Below are positions 35,737 through 45,346 of a DNA stretch of 64,000 nucleotides, piece after piece. Source of the stretch: an uncultured Collinsella sp. (GTDB lineage Bacteria > Actinomycetota > Coriobacteriia > Coriobacteriales > Coriobacteriaceae); NCBI GenBank assembly GCA_902464495.1, contig CABQJK010000006.1, forward strand, positions 22,809 through 86,808, in the 5' to 3' direction. The position numbers and the translations under genes were made by a program. A model generated the notes under the pieces. It was not told the DNA's origin, did not search any database, and worked only from the letters and a program-made list of their open reading frames with translations. Numbering within the stretch: the stretch's first letter is position 1; each line of letters starts with the position of its first letter.

Positions 35737-37038
35737 ATGGCCAAGAGCAGGTACGCCGATGCCACCAAGGCCGCTCGCAGGGCCGCGATGTCTGCCCACA
35801 AAGTCACGGCTGCGGCGAATGCAGGCAACGCCGACGCGTCCGTGCAGCCGACTGCCGGCGCTGTCGCCGAACCCGCCCGTGACGCCCGTCGCGACGAGCT
35901 GACGCACGTGGACGCCAAGGGCGAGGTACGCATGGTCGACGTGTCCGACAAGGCCGAGACCCATCGCATCGCCATCGCCGAGGGCACCATCCTCATGCAT
36001 CCCGAGACGCAGGCCATGGTGCTGCAGGACCGCGCCAAAAAGGGCGATGTGCTTGCCTGCGCGCGCGTGGCGGGCATCATGGCCATCAAGCGCACGAGTG
36101 ACATCATCCCCATGTGCCATCCGCTGCTCATTACCAAGAGCAAGTGCGACATTGCGCCCATCGCTGCGGCGGGGACGCCGGCCGAGGACGTGCCCGAGGG
36201 CTGGGCGCCGGCGCGCGCGGACGGGCAGGTCGGCTTTCACGTACTGGTTACGGCGGGCGTGACGGGCAAGACGGGTATCGAGATGGAGGCCCTGACCGGC
36301 GCGAGCGCCGCGTGCCTAACGATCTATGACATGTGCAAGGCCGTCGATCGCGGCATGGAGATCGTCGACGTGCGCCTGTTGCACAAGGAGGGCGGCCGCT
36401 CGGGTGTGTGGGACCGCGCCGAGCGCCAGGCCGCTGCTGTTGAGGCTGTGGGGGCCGCGGGCGACGCACCCGCGAGCGCACCCGTCGCCGTTGCACCCGC
36501 AGCTCCGACACCGGCAGTCCCCGCGATCGCGTTTATCGGCTACCAAAACTCGGGCAAGACCACACTCGTCGAGAAGGTCATTGCCGAGCTCACCCGCCGC
36601 GGCCTGCGCGTGGGTTCGCTCAAGCATCATGGGCATCATGGCTTTGATATCGATGTACCCGCTAAGGATACGTGGCGCCATCACCAGGCCGGATCCAAGC
36701 ACGTGGGACTCATCTGCGCCACGCGCTGGGCGGAGTACGCCGACACGCGCGAGGAGGACGAGATGCCCGCGCGCGAGCTGCTGTCGCGCTACAACGATGT
36801 CGACGTGGTGATCATCGAGGGCTACAAGACCGAGGGCTTCGACAATATCGTGGTCGCGCGCTCCGGTGTCGATCGCTTGCGTGGCAAGAGCTCGCTCGAC
36901 CTGGTCGACGGTCACACGCTAGCCCTTGCCTGCAACGAGGCCCTGGCACGTCAGGCCTTCGACGCCGGCTTTGCGACCCGAACCATCAACATCAACGACG
37001 CCCGAGCCATCTGCGACCTTATCCAAGATCACCTTTAG
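35737..37038 (+). CDS. MoaC-MobB fusion protein
   Basis: A 433-residue fusion. Residues about 55-230 are MoaC (MCHPLLITKSK, GVTGKTGIEMEALTGASAA), which turns 3',8-cyclo-GTP into cyclic pyranopterin. An Ala/Pro-rich linker (about 235-262) follows, then MobB (FIGYQNSGKTTLVEKV P-loop, LKHHGHHGFDID), a GTP-binding helper for attaching GMP to molybdopterin. The first 50 residues are Ala-rich and not conserved. ATG 35737 has CGGAGGATG upstream. It joins an early and a late step of the pathway in one chain; the other moa/moe genes are not in the window. Confidence 0.9.
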   Translation: MAKSRYADATKAARRAAMSAHKVTAAANAGNADASVQPTAGAVAEPARDARRDELTHVDAKGEVRMVDVSDKAETHRIAIAEGTILMHPETQAMVLQDRAKKGDVLACARVAGIMAIKRTSDIIPMCHPLLITKSKCDIAPIAAAGTPAEDVPEGWAPARADGQVGFHVLVTAGVTGKTGIEMEALTGASAACLTIYDMCKAVDRGMEIVDVRLLHKEGGRSGVWDRAERQAAAVEAVGAAGDAPASAPVAVAPAAPTPAVPAIAFIGYQNSGKTTLVEKVIAELTRRGLRVGSLKHHGHHGFDIDVPAKDTWRHHQAGSKHVGLICATRWAEYADTREEDEMPARELLSRYNDVDVVIIEGYKTEGFDNIVVARSGVDRLRGKSSLDLVDGHTLALACNEALARQAFDAGFATRTININDARAICDLIQDHL

Positions 37039-37174
37039 GCTTGACGCTGCGCCGGCCCCAAGCACCCCATCTCGCCCCTCAAGCCGTCGCTCGCGTACCA
37101 AAGTACGCGTCGCTCCTCTTTCGGGGCGACCTGGGGCACTTGGAACCGGCTCGCTACGTTGCCATATCATTGGG

Positions 37175-37208
37175 CCACCACAGGCAGGCACCTTTGTGGT
37201 GGTTTTTG
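37175..37208. repeat. Inverted repeat, family 2, copy 2
   Basis: CCACCACA ... CCTTTGTGGTGG plus a T-run, after moaC-mobB. The remaining part of 37039-37376 holds a promoter and nothing that looks coding. Confidence 0.75.
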
Positions 37209-37210
37209 CT

Positions 37211-37247
37211 TTGGTAGATGTGTGAGACATGCCTTACAATCTACCAA
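37211..37247 (+). promoter_or_regulatory. Promoter flanked by inverted repeat upstream of the MFS gene
   Basis: TTGGTA (37211-37216), an 18-bp spacer and TACAAT (37235-37240). TTGGTAGAT and ATCTACCAA (37211-37219, 37239-37247) are exact inverts overlapping both hexamers, a likely operator. Confidence 0.5.
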
Positions 37248-37376
37248 GTAGTTCATGACGGGCGAAAAACGGAGAGAAGGAGCCCGATGCGTCCTTAACG
37301 TTGCATACAGAAAGATTGAGTCGATGGTCGGCGGTCAATGCCCGCGGCCCGTATTCGTATGCAACAAGGAGCGCCC

Positions 37377-38657
37377 ATGTCCCTATCGCTATTCTCACAA
37401 TCCCAACCATCGCTGTCCGCGCAGGCAAAGCGCCTGGTGGCGATGCGCTTTCTCATCTACACCGGTTTTCAGACCAGTTATTTTATCGGCGTCATCGGAA
37501 CGCTCACCTATGCAGACGGTGCCTCAGTCGTGGCGACGTCGCTGGCCGTTCTGTTTATGAACGTTTTCGTGATCCTGGGATCCTTTGCGGGTGGCGCGGC
37601 ACTCGACGCCTGGGGTCCGCGCCGTCATTTCTTGCTGAGCATCGTCGGCACGCTCGCAACCGGCACGGCAATCATCGCCTTTGGTAGCGCGACCGGCGTC
37701 GTCCTACTCGGCGCGGTGTTTCTGGGCTTTACGATGGGATTCGCCCAGCCCATCGCCACATCCTATCCGGCCTACCTCACCGACGACCCTGTCGAGCTCA
37801 AAGACATCAACTCCGCCATCGCCATGGTTTCAAACGTGAGTATCATCGTTGGCCCCACGCTGGGCGGCTTTGTCGCGGCGGCTGCGTCGTCGCGCGCGGT
37901 GTTCGTGCTCATGATGCTCTTTACCGTGCTGGCGCTCGTCGTCGGTTGGGGCTTTAGGCCGCAGGCCAGCCATGTCGCCGGGCATGCGGATGCCGATTCG
38001 GCAGAGGAAGGGGAGCGTGCGGGCCAAAGCCCCAACCCCAACACGTCCGCCCGCACCACCTTCGCGGCCAGCATCAAAACGGTCTTCACCAACAGCGTTC
38101 TCGCCCTGCTGTTCTGCATCATTTTCCTTTCGAACTTTGGCTACGGTGCCTTCGATCCGCTGGAGTCGTTCTTCTATCGCGACGTCTTGCACGTCGGCGT
38201 CGAATGGATGGGCTGGCTCTCGTCGGCCTGCGGCGTGGGCGCAGTGCTGGGCGCCTTGGTCGCGCTCCGCATGCCGCCGCGCCTGGTCAACCTTAAGACG
38301 CTGCTCGTGGCGCTTATGTCCGTAGGCCTGGGAAGCCTGCTTTACGTAGGCACGCCGTACGTAGGCGTGGCCCTCATCGGTCAGATCGCCCTGGGCGTTG
38401 CCTGGGGTGTCGTCAATCCACTCCACAACACCATCGTGCAAACGACGGCTCCGCTCGAGCAACTCGGCCGCGTCAACTCGGTCATGGGCTTTGGCAATAT
38501 GTTCGCCGGCGTGGCGCCGCTAGCGATCGCCCCGTGGTTGGCGTCGACATTTGGCGTGCAGCAGACGCTCGTTGGCGCGGGCCTGGTCGTAACGGCTGTC
38601 CCCGCAGCATTGCTGCTGTTTGGACGCAAACATTTTGATCGTGCTGCAGAGCGGTAA
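37377..38657 (+). CDS. Major facilitator superfamily transporter
   Basis: A 426-residue MFS protein with about 12 helices and a polar central loop near residues 200-230. The loop motif between helices 2 and 3 is partly kept (GGAALDAWGPRRHF). It looks like a drug/efflux-type MFS protein of the enterobactin exporter or macrolide-efflux kind. ATG 37377 has AAGGAG upstream. No neighbouring gene hints at the substrate. Confidence 0.82.
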   Translation: MSLSLFSQSQPSLSAQAKRLVAMRFLIYTGFQTSYFIGVIGTLTYADGASVVATSLAVLFMNVFVILGSFAGGAALDAWGPRRHFLLSIVGTLATGTAIIAFGSATGVVLLGAVFLGFTMGFAQPIATSYPAYLTDDPVELKDINSAIAMVSNVSIIVGPTLGGFVAAAASSRAVFVLMMLFTVLALVVGWGFRPQASHVAGHADADSAEEGERAGQSPNPNTSARTTFAASIKTVFTNSVLALLFCIIFLSNFGYGAFDPLESFFYRDVLHVGVEWMGWLSSACGVGAVLGALVALRMPPRLVNLKTLLVALMSVGLGSLLYVGTPYVGVALIGQIALGVAWGVVNPLHNTIVQTTAPLEQLGRVNSVMGFGNMFAGVAPLAIAPWLASTFGVQQTLVGAGLVVTAVPAALLLFGRKHFDRAAER

Positions 38658-38722
38658 AAACCGTCACAACATTCGGTAAAAATCGCGATTTCGCCGAATA
38701 ACGTCGAATGTTGTGATGGATT
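38656..38722. repeat. Inverted repeat, family 3, copy 3
   Basis: AAAACCGTCACAACATTCG ... CGAATGTTGTGATGG, directly followed by a family 2 repeat. Confidence 0.75.
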
Positions 38723-38746
38723 GTGCTGGGCTTTGAGCACTGCAAG

Positions 38747-38785
38747 CCGCCACAAAGGGGCCAGGCACCTTTGTGGTGGTTTTTG
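38747..38785. repeat. Inverted repeat, family 2, copy 3
   Basis: CCGCCACAAAGG ... CCTTTGTGGTGG plus TTTTT, 25 bp after the family 3 copy. Confidence 0.8.
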
Positions 38786-38873
38786 CTTTGGCAGGCCGCG
38801 CCTGTGCCTTGGTATACCATGTACGCCGTTCGCGAATACACCCCACACCGCCGCACAACCCAGAAAGGCCCCC

Positions 38874-39695
38874 ATGGACACCACCTTCAGCCACATCAAA
38901 GCCGTGTTCTGCGATATCGACGGTACGCTGCTCACGAGCCAGCACACGGTGTCCCCGCGCACCGTGGCGGCGATCCGCGCCCTGCGCGAGCGCGGCGTGC
39001 TCTTTGGCCTGTGCACCGGGCGCGACGCCCACGCGACCGAGGCCATGTACGAGCTCTGGGGCATCGAAGGCCTGGTGGACGTGCTCGTGGGTTGCGGTGG
39101 CGCCGAGGTCATCGACCGCGCGCACGACATCAACGAGCTGAGCTATCCGCTGCCGGGCGAGACCATCGCGCGCATCTGCAGGCACATGGCGGACCTTCCG
39201 GCAACGCCCGTCTGCCCCCGAGACGGCGTGTTCTACGTGCCCGAGAGCAACGCGTGCGTCGAGCACCTGTCGCGCGTCGATGGCGTGCCCTACCAGGTGG
39301 TCGATTTTGCCGAGTTTTTGCGCGAGCCGCAGCCCAAGGTGATGTTTACCATGGCGCCCGAGGTAATGCCGCGGGTGATTGAGCGGGCGTCGACGTTTGC
39401 CGATAACACCGTTAAGGCGGCGGCTCTGCAAACCACGCAGCGGCTCTACGAGTTCATGGATCCGCGCGTGTCCAAGACGCGCGGCCTTGTGCGCGTGGCG
39501 GAGCTCAACGACATGGAGCTCCAGGAGATCTGCGTGTTTGGCGATGCCGATAACGACACCTGCATGGTTGCCGACGCCGGCGTGGGCGTGGCCATGGCAA
39601 ACGGCAGCGATGCCACCCGCTCCGCCGCCGATTTTGTAACCGCCAGCAACGACAAAGACGGCATTGCGATCTTTATCGAGGAGCATCTGCTGTAG
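38874..39695 (+). CDS. HAD-superfamily (Cof-type, IIB) phosphatase
   Basis: A 273-residue HAD hydrolase: motif I FCDIDGTLLT with the nucleophile Asp, a IIB cap in the middle, a Lys near 195, and motif IV GDADNDTCMVADAGVGVAMA. Cof-like enzymes remove phosphate from sugar phosphates, FMN or pyridoxal phosphate. The physiological substrate is unknown. AGAAAGG precedes the start. It seems to be a single-gene transcript. Confidence 0.87.
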   Translation: MDTTFSHIKAVFCDIDGTLLTSQHTVSPRTVAAIRALRERGVLFGLCTGRDAHATEAMYELWGIEGLVDVLVGCGGAEVIDRAHDINELSYPLPGETIARICRHMADLPATPVCPRDGVFYVPESNACVEHLSRVDGVPYQVVDFAEFLREPQPKVMFTMAPEVMPRVIERASTFADNTVKAAALQTTQRLYEFMDPRVSKTRGLVRVAELNDMELQEICVFGDADNDTCMVADAGVGVAMANGSDATRSAADFVTASNDKDGIAIFIEEHLL

Positions 39696-40199
39696 CGCCG
39701 GGGGAGAGCCACCACAATGGGGACAGGCACCTCTGCGGTGGCCTCAGGCGATTTGGGCGAATTGATACCTAAAATCTGTGCGAAAATTCAAATATTGTTG
39801 TCTGAACATCACGCTTCTAACCACCGATGGGTTTAAGATATTCTCATCAATTTGGTAGGATATTCATCCCGGTTGATGGCCTACCGTTCATGGTCGATTT
39901 TCGACCGTTCACAGGATGTTTGCTCTTGAGCAAAATGTTGTGCAAATAAATCTAATGCCATTAAAAAATAATACGCAACTAAATTACCAGCAGAAACAAA
40001 AAATAGATAGCGAATAAACGAAGGCAAATCCGAGCAAATGTCAAGAGAATTGAGAACTCGCTACAAAAATGTCGGTTTTGTTGCTCAGATGTTTAAACAA
40101 TCGTTATAATTGCATTACTAAACGAGCGCAATTACAGATTGCGCAGATACGTTTGATGGTGAAAGAGCAAGATCGCGGTCTCTTGGGGAGGAGGCATCG
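39696..40199. other. A+T-rich pilus upstream region
   Basis: This begins with a family 2 repeat (39710-39742). Base composition then falls sharply in G+C compared with either side. GGTCGATTTTCGACC (39891-39905) is a small hairpin. A promoter TTGCTC-N18-TATAAT (40081-40086, 40105-40110) precedes the pilus genes. No credible gene was seen. Confidence 0.65.
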
Positions 40200-43100
40200 A
40201 TGACAGCAAATTCAAACAAATCTAAGCAAGGTAATAAAGCGGCGCATCGTGTGATAGCGGGTGTTTTGTGCGGAGCTTCTGTCTTGAGCTTGGTACTGTC
40301 GCTCGTCATGCCCCCGATCTCCCAGGCCATCGCCAACGATGCCCAGACAGCTTTTACCGAGAAAACTGTAATGGGGGGGGGGTTCCTCAAGTGAGTCTAC
40401 TGATGTAGACAACACTACCAACGGGGATACCGAAAACCAGAATAGTGACGAGACCGAGGGCGACGAGCCTGGCGACGATGCCCAACTTGAGGGACAGTCC
40501 GAGGAAGAACAGCAGAACGAGGATACAACGACTTCGGATGGTGAAACCGTTGCTGCGGTTGCGGAAAACGAGCAAACTAAAGCGGCTGCCGAGGGAATTG
40601 ATAATGCAAGTGAGCTCAAAAATAAACTTGAGAGCGTTGCGGAAAATCAGTCCGGCAGTTTTCAATTGATGAAGGACCTAGACTGCAACGAAGAGATTAT
40701 TCTCAATAAGAGTGGTAGCAATATTACCCTTGATCTTAATGGCTGCAAGATAAAGTACTCGAGCAATAATAAGTCGCTTTTCAATGTGAACAATGGTGCC
40801 GTGTTTACAATCACGGATTCTAATCCGGGTGCGGATGAGATCGCTGACCCTCAGTCGCTGCAGGATCAAGACCAGAATCTGATAGCTGATAATTGTGGCA
40901 AGACGGCAGAAATGTCCTATGTAAATAACGTTCCGAATGAGCTTACCTATTACGTGACTAAATCCAGCGTGGATACTACGGACAGCATTCGTACAAACGA
41001 GACCACCTACAAGCACAAGGTCAAAATTAATGGCGCCATCGTGGCGTGCAGCAGCAGCAAAGTGAATCTCATCAAGCTTAACGGTGGTACATTTAACCTT
41101 CAGGGTGGCGTGCTTACTCAAAAGAACAGTTGCAACGTTGATGGCCTTATCTATGCCCAGAACGTCTCTGCCGTCAACATGAGTGGCGGATACGTTTGTG
41201 GTGCTTCTATGGGCCGCGATGGTGCTGGTGCTGGAATTCATGTTGAGGGCTCAACCCTGGTGATCTCTGACGGCGTAATCGCTGGTAACTATGCCCCCAG
41301 TGGCGGCGGCGTTTATGCCATGAATTCTACGGTAAACATGGTTGGCGGTATTATCTCCGGCAACGGTACAAATAAGGATCAACGCGGTTATGGCGCGGGA
41401 ATTTGTGCTGAGAACTCTAGTGTGACCATTACGAATGGCTACATCACCAATAACAAGTATCAGTTCTACGTGGATCAAGAGACGGATTGGGGGCACAAAG
41501 GCTACGGTTGCCACGGTGGTGGTGGTATTGCTGCTTTTAATGGCGGCAGCCTGAAGATTAACGGTGGCTACATTACTGGTAACTATTCTGCTGAGGCTGG
41601 CGGCGGTATTTATGCTGGCGCTTGGAACAAAGCTCTTTCCACGTTTACGTTCTCTGGTGGAACCATAGCTAGCAATGTTGCACAAAACTCGGAGGGTGGC
41701 GGTATCCGTATCGCTGCGCCTACCACTGGCGAGTTCAACGTTCCTCTTGGCACGAAGGCATATATCACCAACAACATAACCAATACAACCAACGACTGGG
41801 GCGGCGGTGGCGTATTCGTCCAGGGTGGCAGCGACGGCATTCGGTCGGCAAGCCTCAAGATTTCTAACGCTCTGATTACCAATAATTCGGCCCAGGGCTA
41901 TGGCGGTGGCTTTGCTGCCTGCCCGAGTGGTAAGACCGCTATTACTGATACCAACGGTATTGCGATTTTCGGAAACTCTGATGCGAACGGCACACATCTA
42001 TCGGGCGGTACCAATGGTAAGAACGAAGATCAGCCTTCGAATGTTGAAGGCGGCGAGATTACCGAGGATTTCAAAAGCAACGGCCATAAGGATCTCTTCC
42101 TTATTCGCAAGTCGGGCAACGATGAATACATTGCAGCCGTAACTGGACAAATGCTTGGCGGCGGTGCTGCTAACTGGTCGGGCACGATCGACAACAATAC
42201 GCCAACGTCTATCGGCAAGTTCGAGGGCGCCCAGGCTAAGTACATGATTGGCCTTAAATCTGATCCGATTAAGGAGGATAAGGATGCTGCTACCGCGGCT
42301 GCGACCCTCTACATCACGGGCAACAGCTCCAACATTCACGGTGGCGGCATCATGACCAACGGTGACGTTGTCGCTGGCTCCACCTCAAAGGTGAAGGTTT
42401 ACCCCAAGATGAAGCTCAATGGCACCAAGGAGCTGACGGGGCGCACGCTTAAAGAAGGAGAGTTCGAGTTCCAGCTGCTCAAGCAGAACAAGATTACTAA
42501 CGAGAATGGTGAGATTTCATATACAGTTCCGAGCTTTGACGAGAGCGGCAATCTGCACCCTAATGACTGTTCTGTTGTCGGTACAGCAAAAAATGCGAAA
42601 GACGGCAGCTTTTCCTTTAACCTGAGTGAAGTCTATGCCGATGACGACCTTGTTTACTACTTGGTAGAGGTTCCGGGCGCGGACAAGGACGTTAATTACG
42701 ACAAGACTATCTACAAGATAGATCCTAAGGTCGTAAAGGACGAACATAAGTCGCATAGCGTGCTTGGCATCGAGTACACGTACTACACGGTCAGTAGTGT
42801 GCAAATCACCACAATCGCCGCTAATGGCGCTACGTCTGATGCTACGGTTAATCCAACAACCGAAGGTGACGTTGCAAGCGTCGCGCTAACAACAAACTCA
42901 ACGACTTTCACTAACGCATACACCAAGTACGACTCGATGGGTTCCTGGACTCCCAAGGCAACTAAGGTCGTCGAGGGCGGCGAGATGAAGGAGTTTACGC
43001 TCGAGTTTGCGGATAACGAGAACTTTGAGGGTAATAGCGTCAGGACCGTGAAGACTGATGCAGCGGGAGACACGAATCAGACGCTTTCGTTCTCGAACGC

Positions 43101-43584
43101 TTCCGGCGAAGGGATCAAGTATTCACTTTCTGATATCACTAAGGACCCCTACACTGCTGGTGACTCTACGGGTCGTGGCGCTTCCAAGACCTTCACGTAC
43201 TATGTGCGCGAGAAAACCGACGGTGCGTTGTTCTCGAACTACAAGTACGACAAGTCGGTCTATAAGTTTGACGTCACGATGACGGATCAGAAAGATGGCA
43301 AGATCATTGCCACGATGGTGACCTACACCCAGATCAAGGATGCTGACGGTAATGCCATCGACGAAGGCAAGCAGACTCCTGTGGAATACAACGATGGATC
43401 CGATACTACCAAGCCCAAGTCCACCCCCACCTTCACGAACACCTACTCCACCTCTTTGCCCCTTTCTGGTATGTCGGGCGTCACTCTGACGTACCTTGCC
43501 GGCGCGGCGGTGCTTTGCGCTGCTGCAGCCTGGATGCACATTCGTCGCAAGGCGAATGCGAAGGGAGGTGAGCGTCGTGAATAA
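40200..43584 (+). CDS. Sortase-anchored beta-helix pilus adhesin, frameshifted at poly-G (phase OFF)
   Basis: The 5' part encodes a signal peptide (AHRVIAGVLCGASVLSLVLS; cleavage near AIAND) and then meets a run of ten G (40373-40382), after which this frame ends at a TGA (40392-40394) as a 64-residue peptide. The next frame is open from just after the run to 43584 with no stop. With nine G the product would be 1127 residues. Its parts are an acidic Ser/Glu-rich linker, a right-handed beta-helix rich in GGG-x-Y and NGG turns (about 250-640), two FctA-like pilin domains, the sorting signal LPLSG, a hydrophobic helix and a basic tail. It is most likely a pilus-tip adhesin, switched by G-run slippage. 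Sequencing error in the run is the main alternative. Confidence 0.8.
40373..40382 (+). repeat. Poly-G(10) contingency tract
   Basis: Ten G in a row inside the 5' coding part of the adhesin, just after the signal peptide. Nine or twelve G keep the long frame open; ten or eleven close it. Confidence 0.85.
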
Positions 43585-45238
43585 GAAAGCTTGCTCCTTC
43601 CCGATCTTGCTTGCGTTGCTTGCCCTCTTGATCGGCACCTGCGCGGTTGTGTTCCCCGCATCCGCGCAGGCCGCGCCGACCTCGACCGGTTCCATCACGG
43701 TGAGCGGCACCGTGGCGAGCAGCTACGATGCCTACCAAATCTTTAGCGCCAACGTCATCGACGGCGACAACGACGCCAAGATCGCCACCGACCTCGCCTG
43801 GGCAAGCGACGACGTGTGCGACGCCGCACTGCCTGTGCTGCACAGTGCCGGCATGCCCAAATCCCAGACCACAGCGCAGGAAGCTGCCGAGTGGCTCAAC
43901 GCCGATTCCCACCTTACGAGCGCGCTGAGCGCACAGCTCGCTCGTTCCCTCCAGAGCTCTGGCGCCGTGCCCGTGGCCCTTAACGCGGGCACGACGACCG
44001 AGCTGCCCTGCGGCTACTGGCTCATCGTCGCCGACGACGACGCCATCGCCCAGGACCAGGCCGGCACCGCGCCGATCATGGCCCTGGTCGGCGGCGGCGC
44101 CGTCACCGTCAAGCCCAAGGCGGCGACCCCCAAGGTGTCCAAGCGCGTGCTGGAGGACGACACCGCCGCCTGGCAGAAGGCCGCCGACGCCACGGTCGGC
44201 GACGACCTGTACTGGCGCCTCTCGGCAACGGTCCCGGCGGGCCTCACGGCCTACGACGCCTACACGGTGCAGTTCGTCGACACCATGAGCGCGGGGCTCG
44301 ACCCCTCCAAGGTGGCCGCGAGCATGCGCGTGTACGTGGCGGCGGGCGCGGACGGCGGCTTTGACGCCGTCACATGTGAGGGCGGTAACGCCAACTCGAC
44401 GCTGGCTAAAGGGTGGACGGACATTACTTCACAGTGCAGGGTCTCGGTCGAGGGCAATGCCTTCGCCGTGCGCACCGGCGACCTGATCGCCGCGCTCGGC
44501 GGGGCCGACGCCTTCACCGCGGGCGCCCGCGTGGTCGCCGTGTACAACGCGCCGCTCAACAGCGCGTGCAACCACGGCATCGCGAAGGGCAACCCCAACG
44601 AGGTCTACCTGCGCTACCCGCGCTCTCCCTTCGCCGACCAGTCCGGCGACGCCGGCTTCACCCGCACGCCGAGCGATGACGCGACGGCCTACACCTGGGA
44701 TCTCGCGCTCACCAAGCGCGGCAGCGACGGCGACAAGCCGCTGCCCGGGGCGGTCCTGAGCATCATCGACGACCGCGGTCGCACGCTGGCGGCCGATGGC
44801 ACGTGGGATGCGGAAGGCAAGGCCACCGTCACCACGGGCGAGGACGGCCGCGTGACCGTTTCGGGCGTGGACTCGGGCAAGCTGGAGGTCCGCGAGCTCA
44901 AGGCGCCCAAGGGCTACACCGCCTTTGAGGGTACGCGCTCCGTGACGGTCAAGGCCGAGGGCCTGGACGTCGACCAAGTGGCCGCCGCCAAGCCCAAGCT
45001 CACCATCACGGCCGAGTCGCCCCTGCGCGCCGACAGCGCGGACGGGTCGACGGGCAGCCTGGAGGCGTCGCTCATCAACACGCCCACCGGCACACCCCCT
45101 AGCATTACCACCGGAGGCTTTATGCCCTCGACTGGCGATATGGCAATGTACGCCGCGGCCGCCGCAGCGGTCGCTGGAGCCGCGCTCATCGTGGTCGCGC
45201 TCCTGGTCAAGCGGGGAGGTGGCAGCCATAAAGAGTAG
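43577..45238 (+). CDS. Sortase-anchored pilin, FctA/SpaA-like
   Basis: A 553-residue surface protein: signal peptide to about 34 (FPILLALLALLIGTCAVVFP), pilin D1-like start (SSYDAYQIFSANV), an isopeptide D2 domain, and a SpaA/Cna-type domain with an E-box-like LEVRELKAPKGY. It ends with the sorting signal MPSTG, a hydrophobic helix and RGGGSHKE. It begins at GTG 43577, overlapping the adhesin stop by 8 bp with GGGAGGTGAG upstream, so its translation is probably coupled to the phase-variable gene. A backbone or basal pilin is likely. Confidence 0.82.
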   Translation: MNKKACSFPILLALLALLIGTCAVVFPASAQAAPTSTGSITVSGTVASSYDAYQIFSANVIDGDNDAKIATDLAWASDDVCDAALPVLHSAGMPKSQTTAQEAAEWLNADSHLTSALSAQLARSLQSSGAVPVALNAGTTTELPCGYWLIVADDDAIAQDQAGTAPIMALVGGGAVTVKPKAATPKVSKRVLEDDTAAWQKAADATVGDDLYWRLSATVPAGLTAYDAYTVQFVDTMSAGLDPSKVAASMRVYVAAGADGGFDAVTCEGGNANSTLAKGWTDITSQCRVSVEGNAFAVRTGDLIAALGGADAFTAGARVVAVYNAPLNSACNHGIAKGNPNEVYLRYPRSPFADQSGDAGFTRTPSDDATAYTWDLALTKRGSDGDKPLPGAVLSIIDDRGRTLAADGTWDAEGKATVTTGEDGRVTVSGVDSGKLEVRELKAPKGYTAFEGTRSVTVKAEGLDVDQVAAAKPKLTITAESPLRADSADGSTGSLEASLINTPTGTPPSITTGGFMPSTGDMAMYAAAAAAVAGAALIVVALLVKRGGGSHKE

Positions 45239-45346
45239 CTGGCAGCCCCACAGAGAGCGGGGCGAGACATAACCAAGCAGATGCTTAGACACAGACAGAT
45301 GGTTTTAGATCAAATGGATTTCAAGCAGAAAGCAGAGGAAAAGAAG

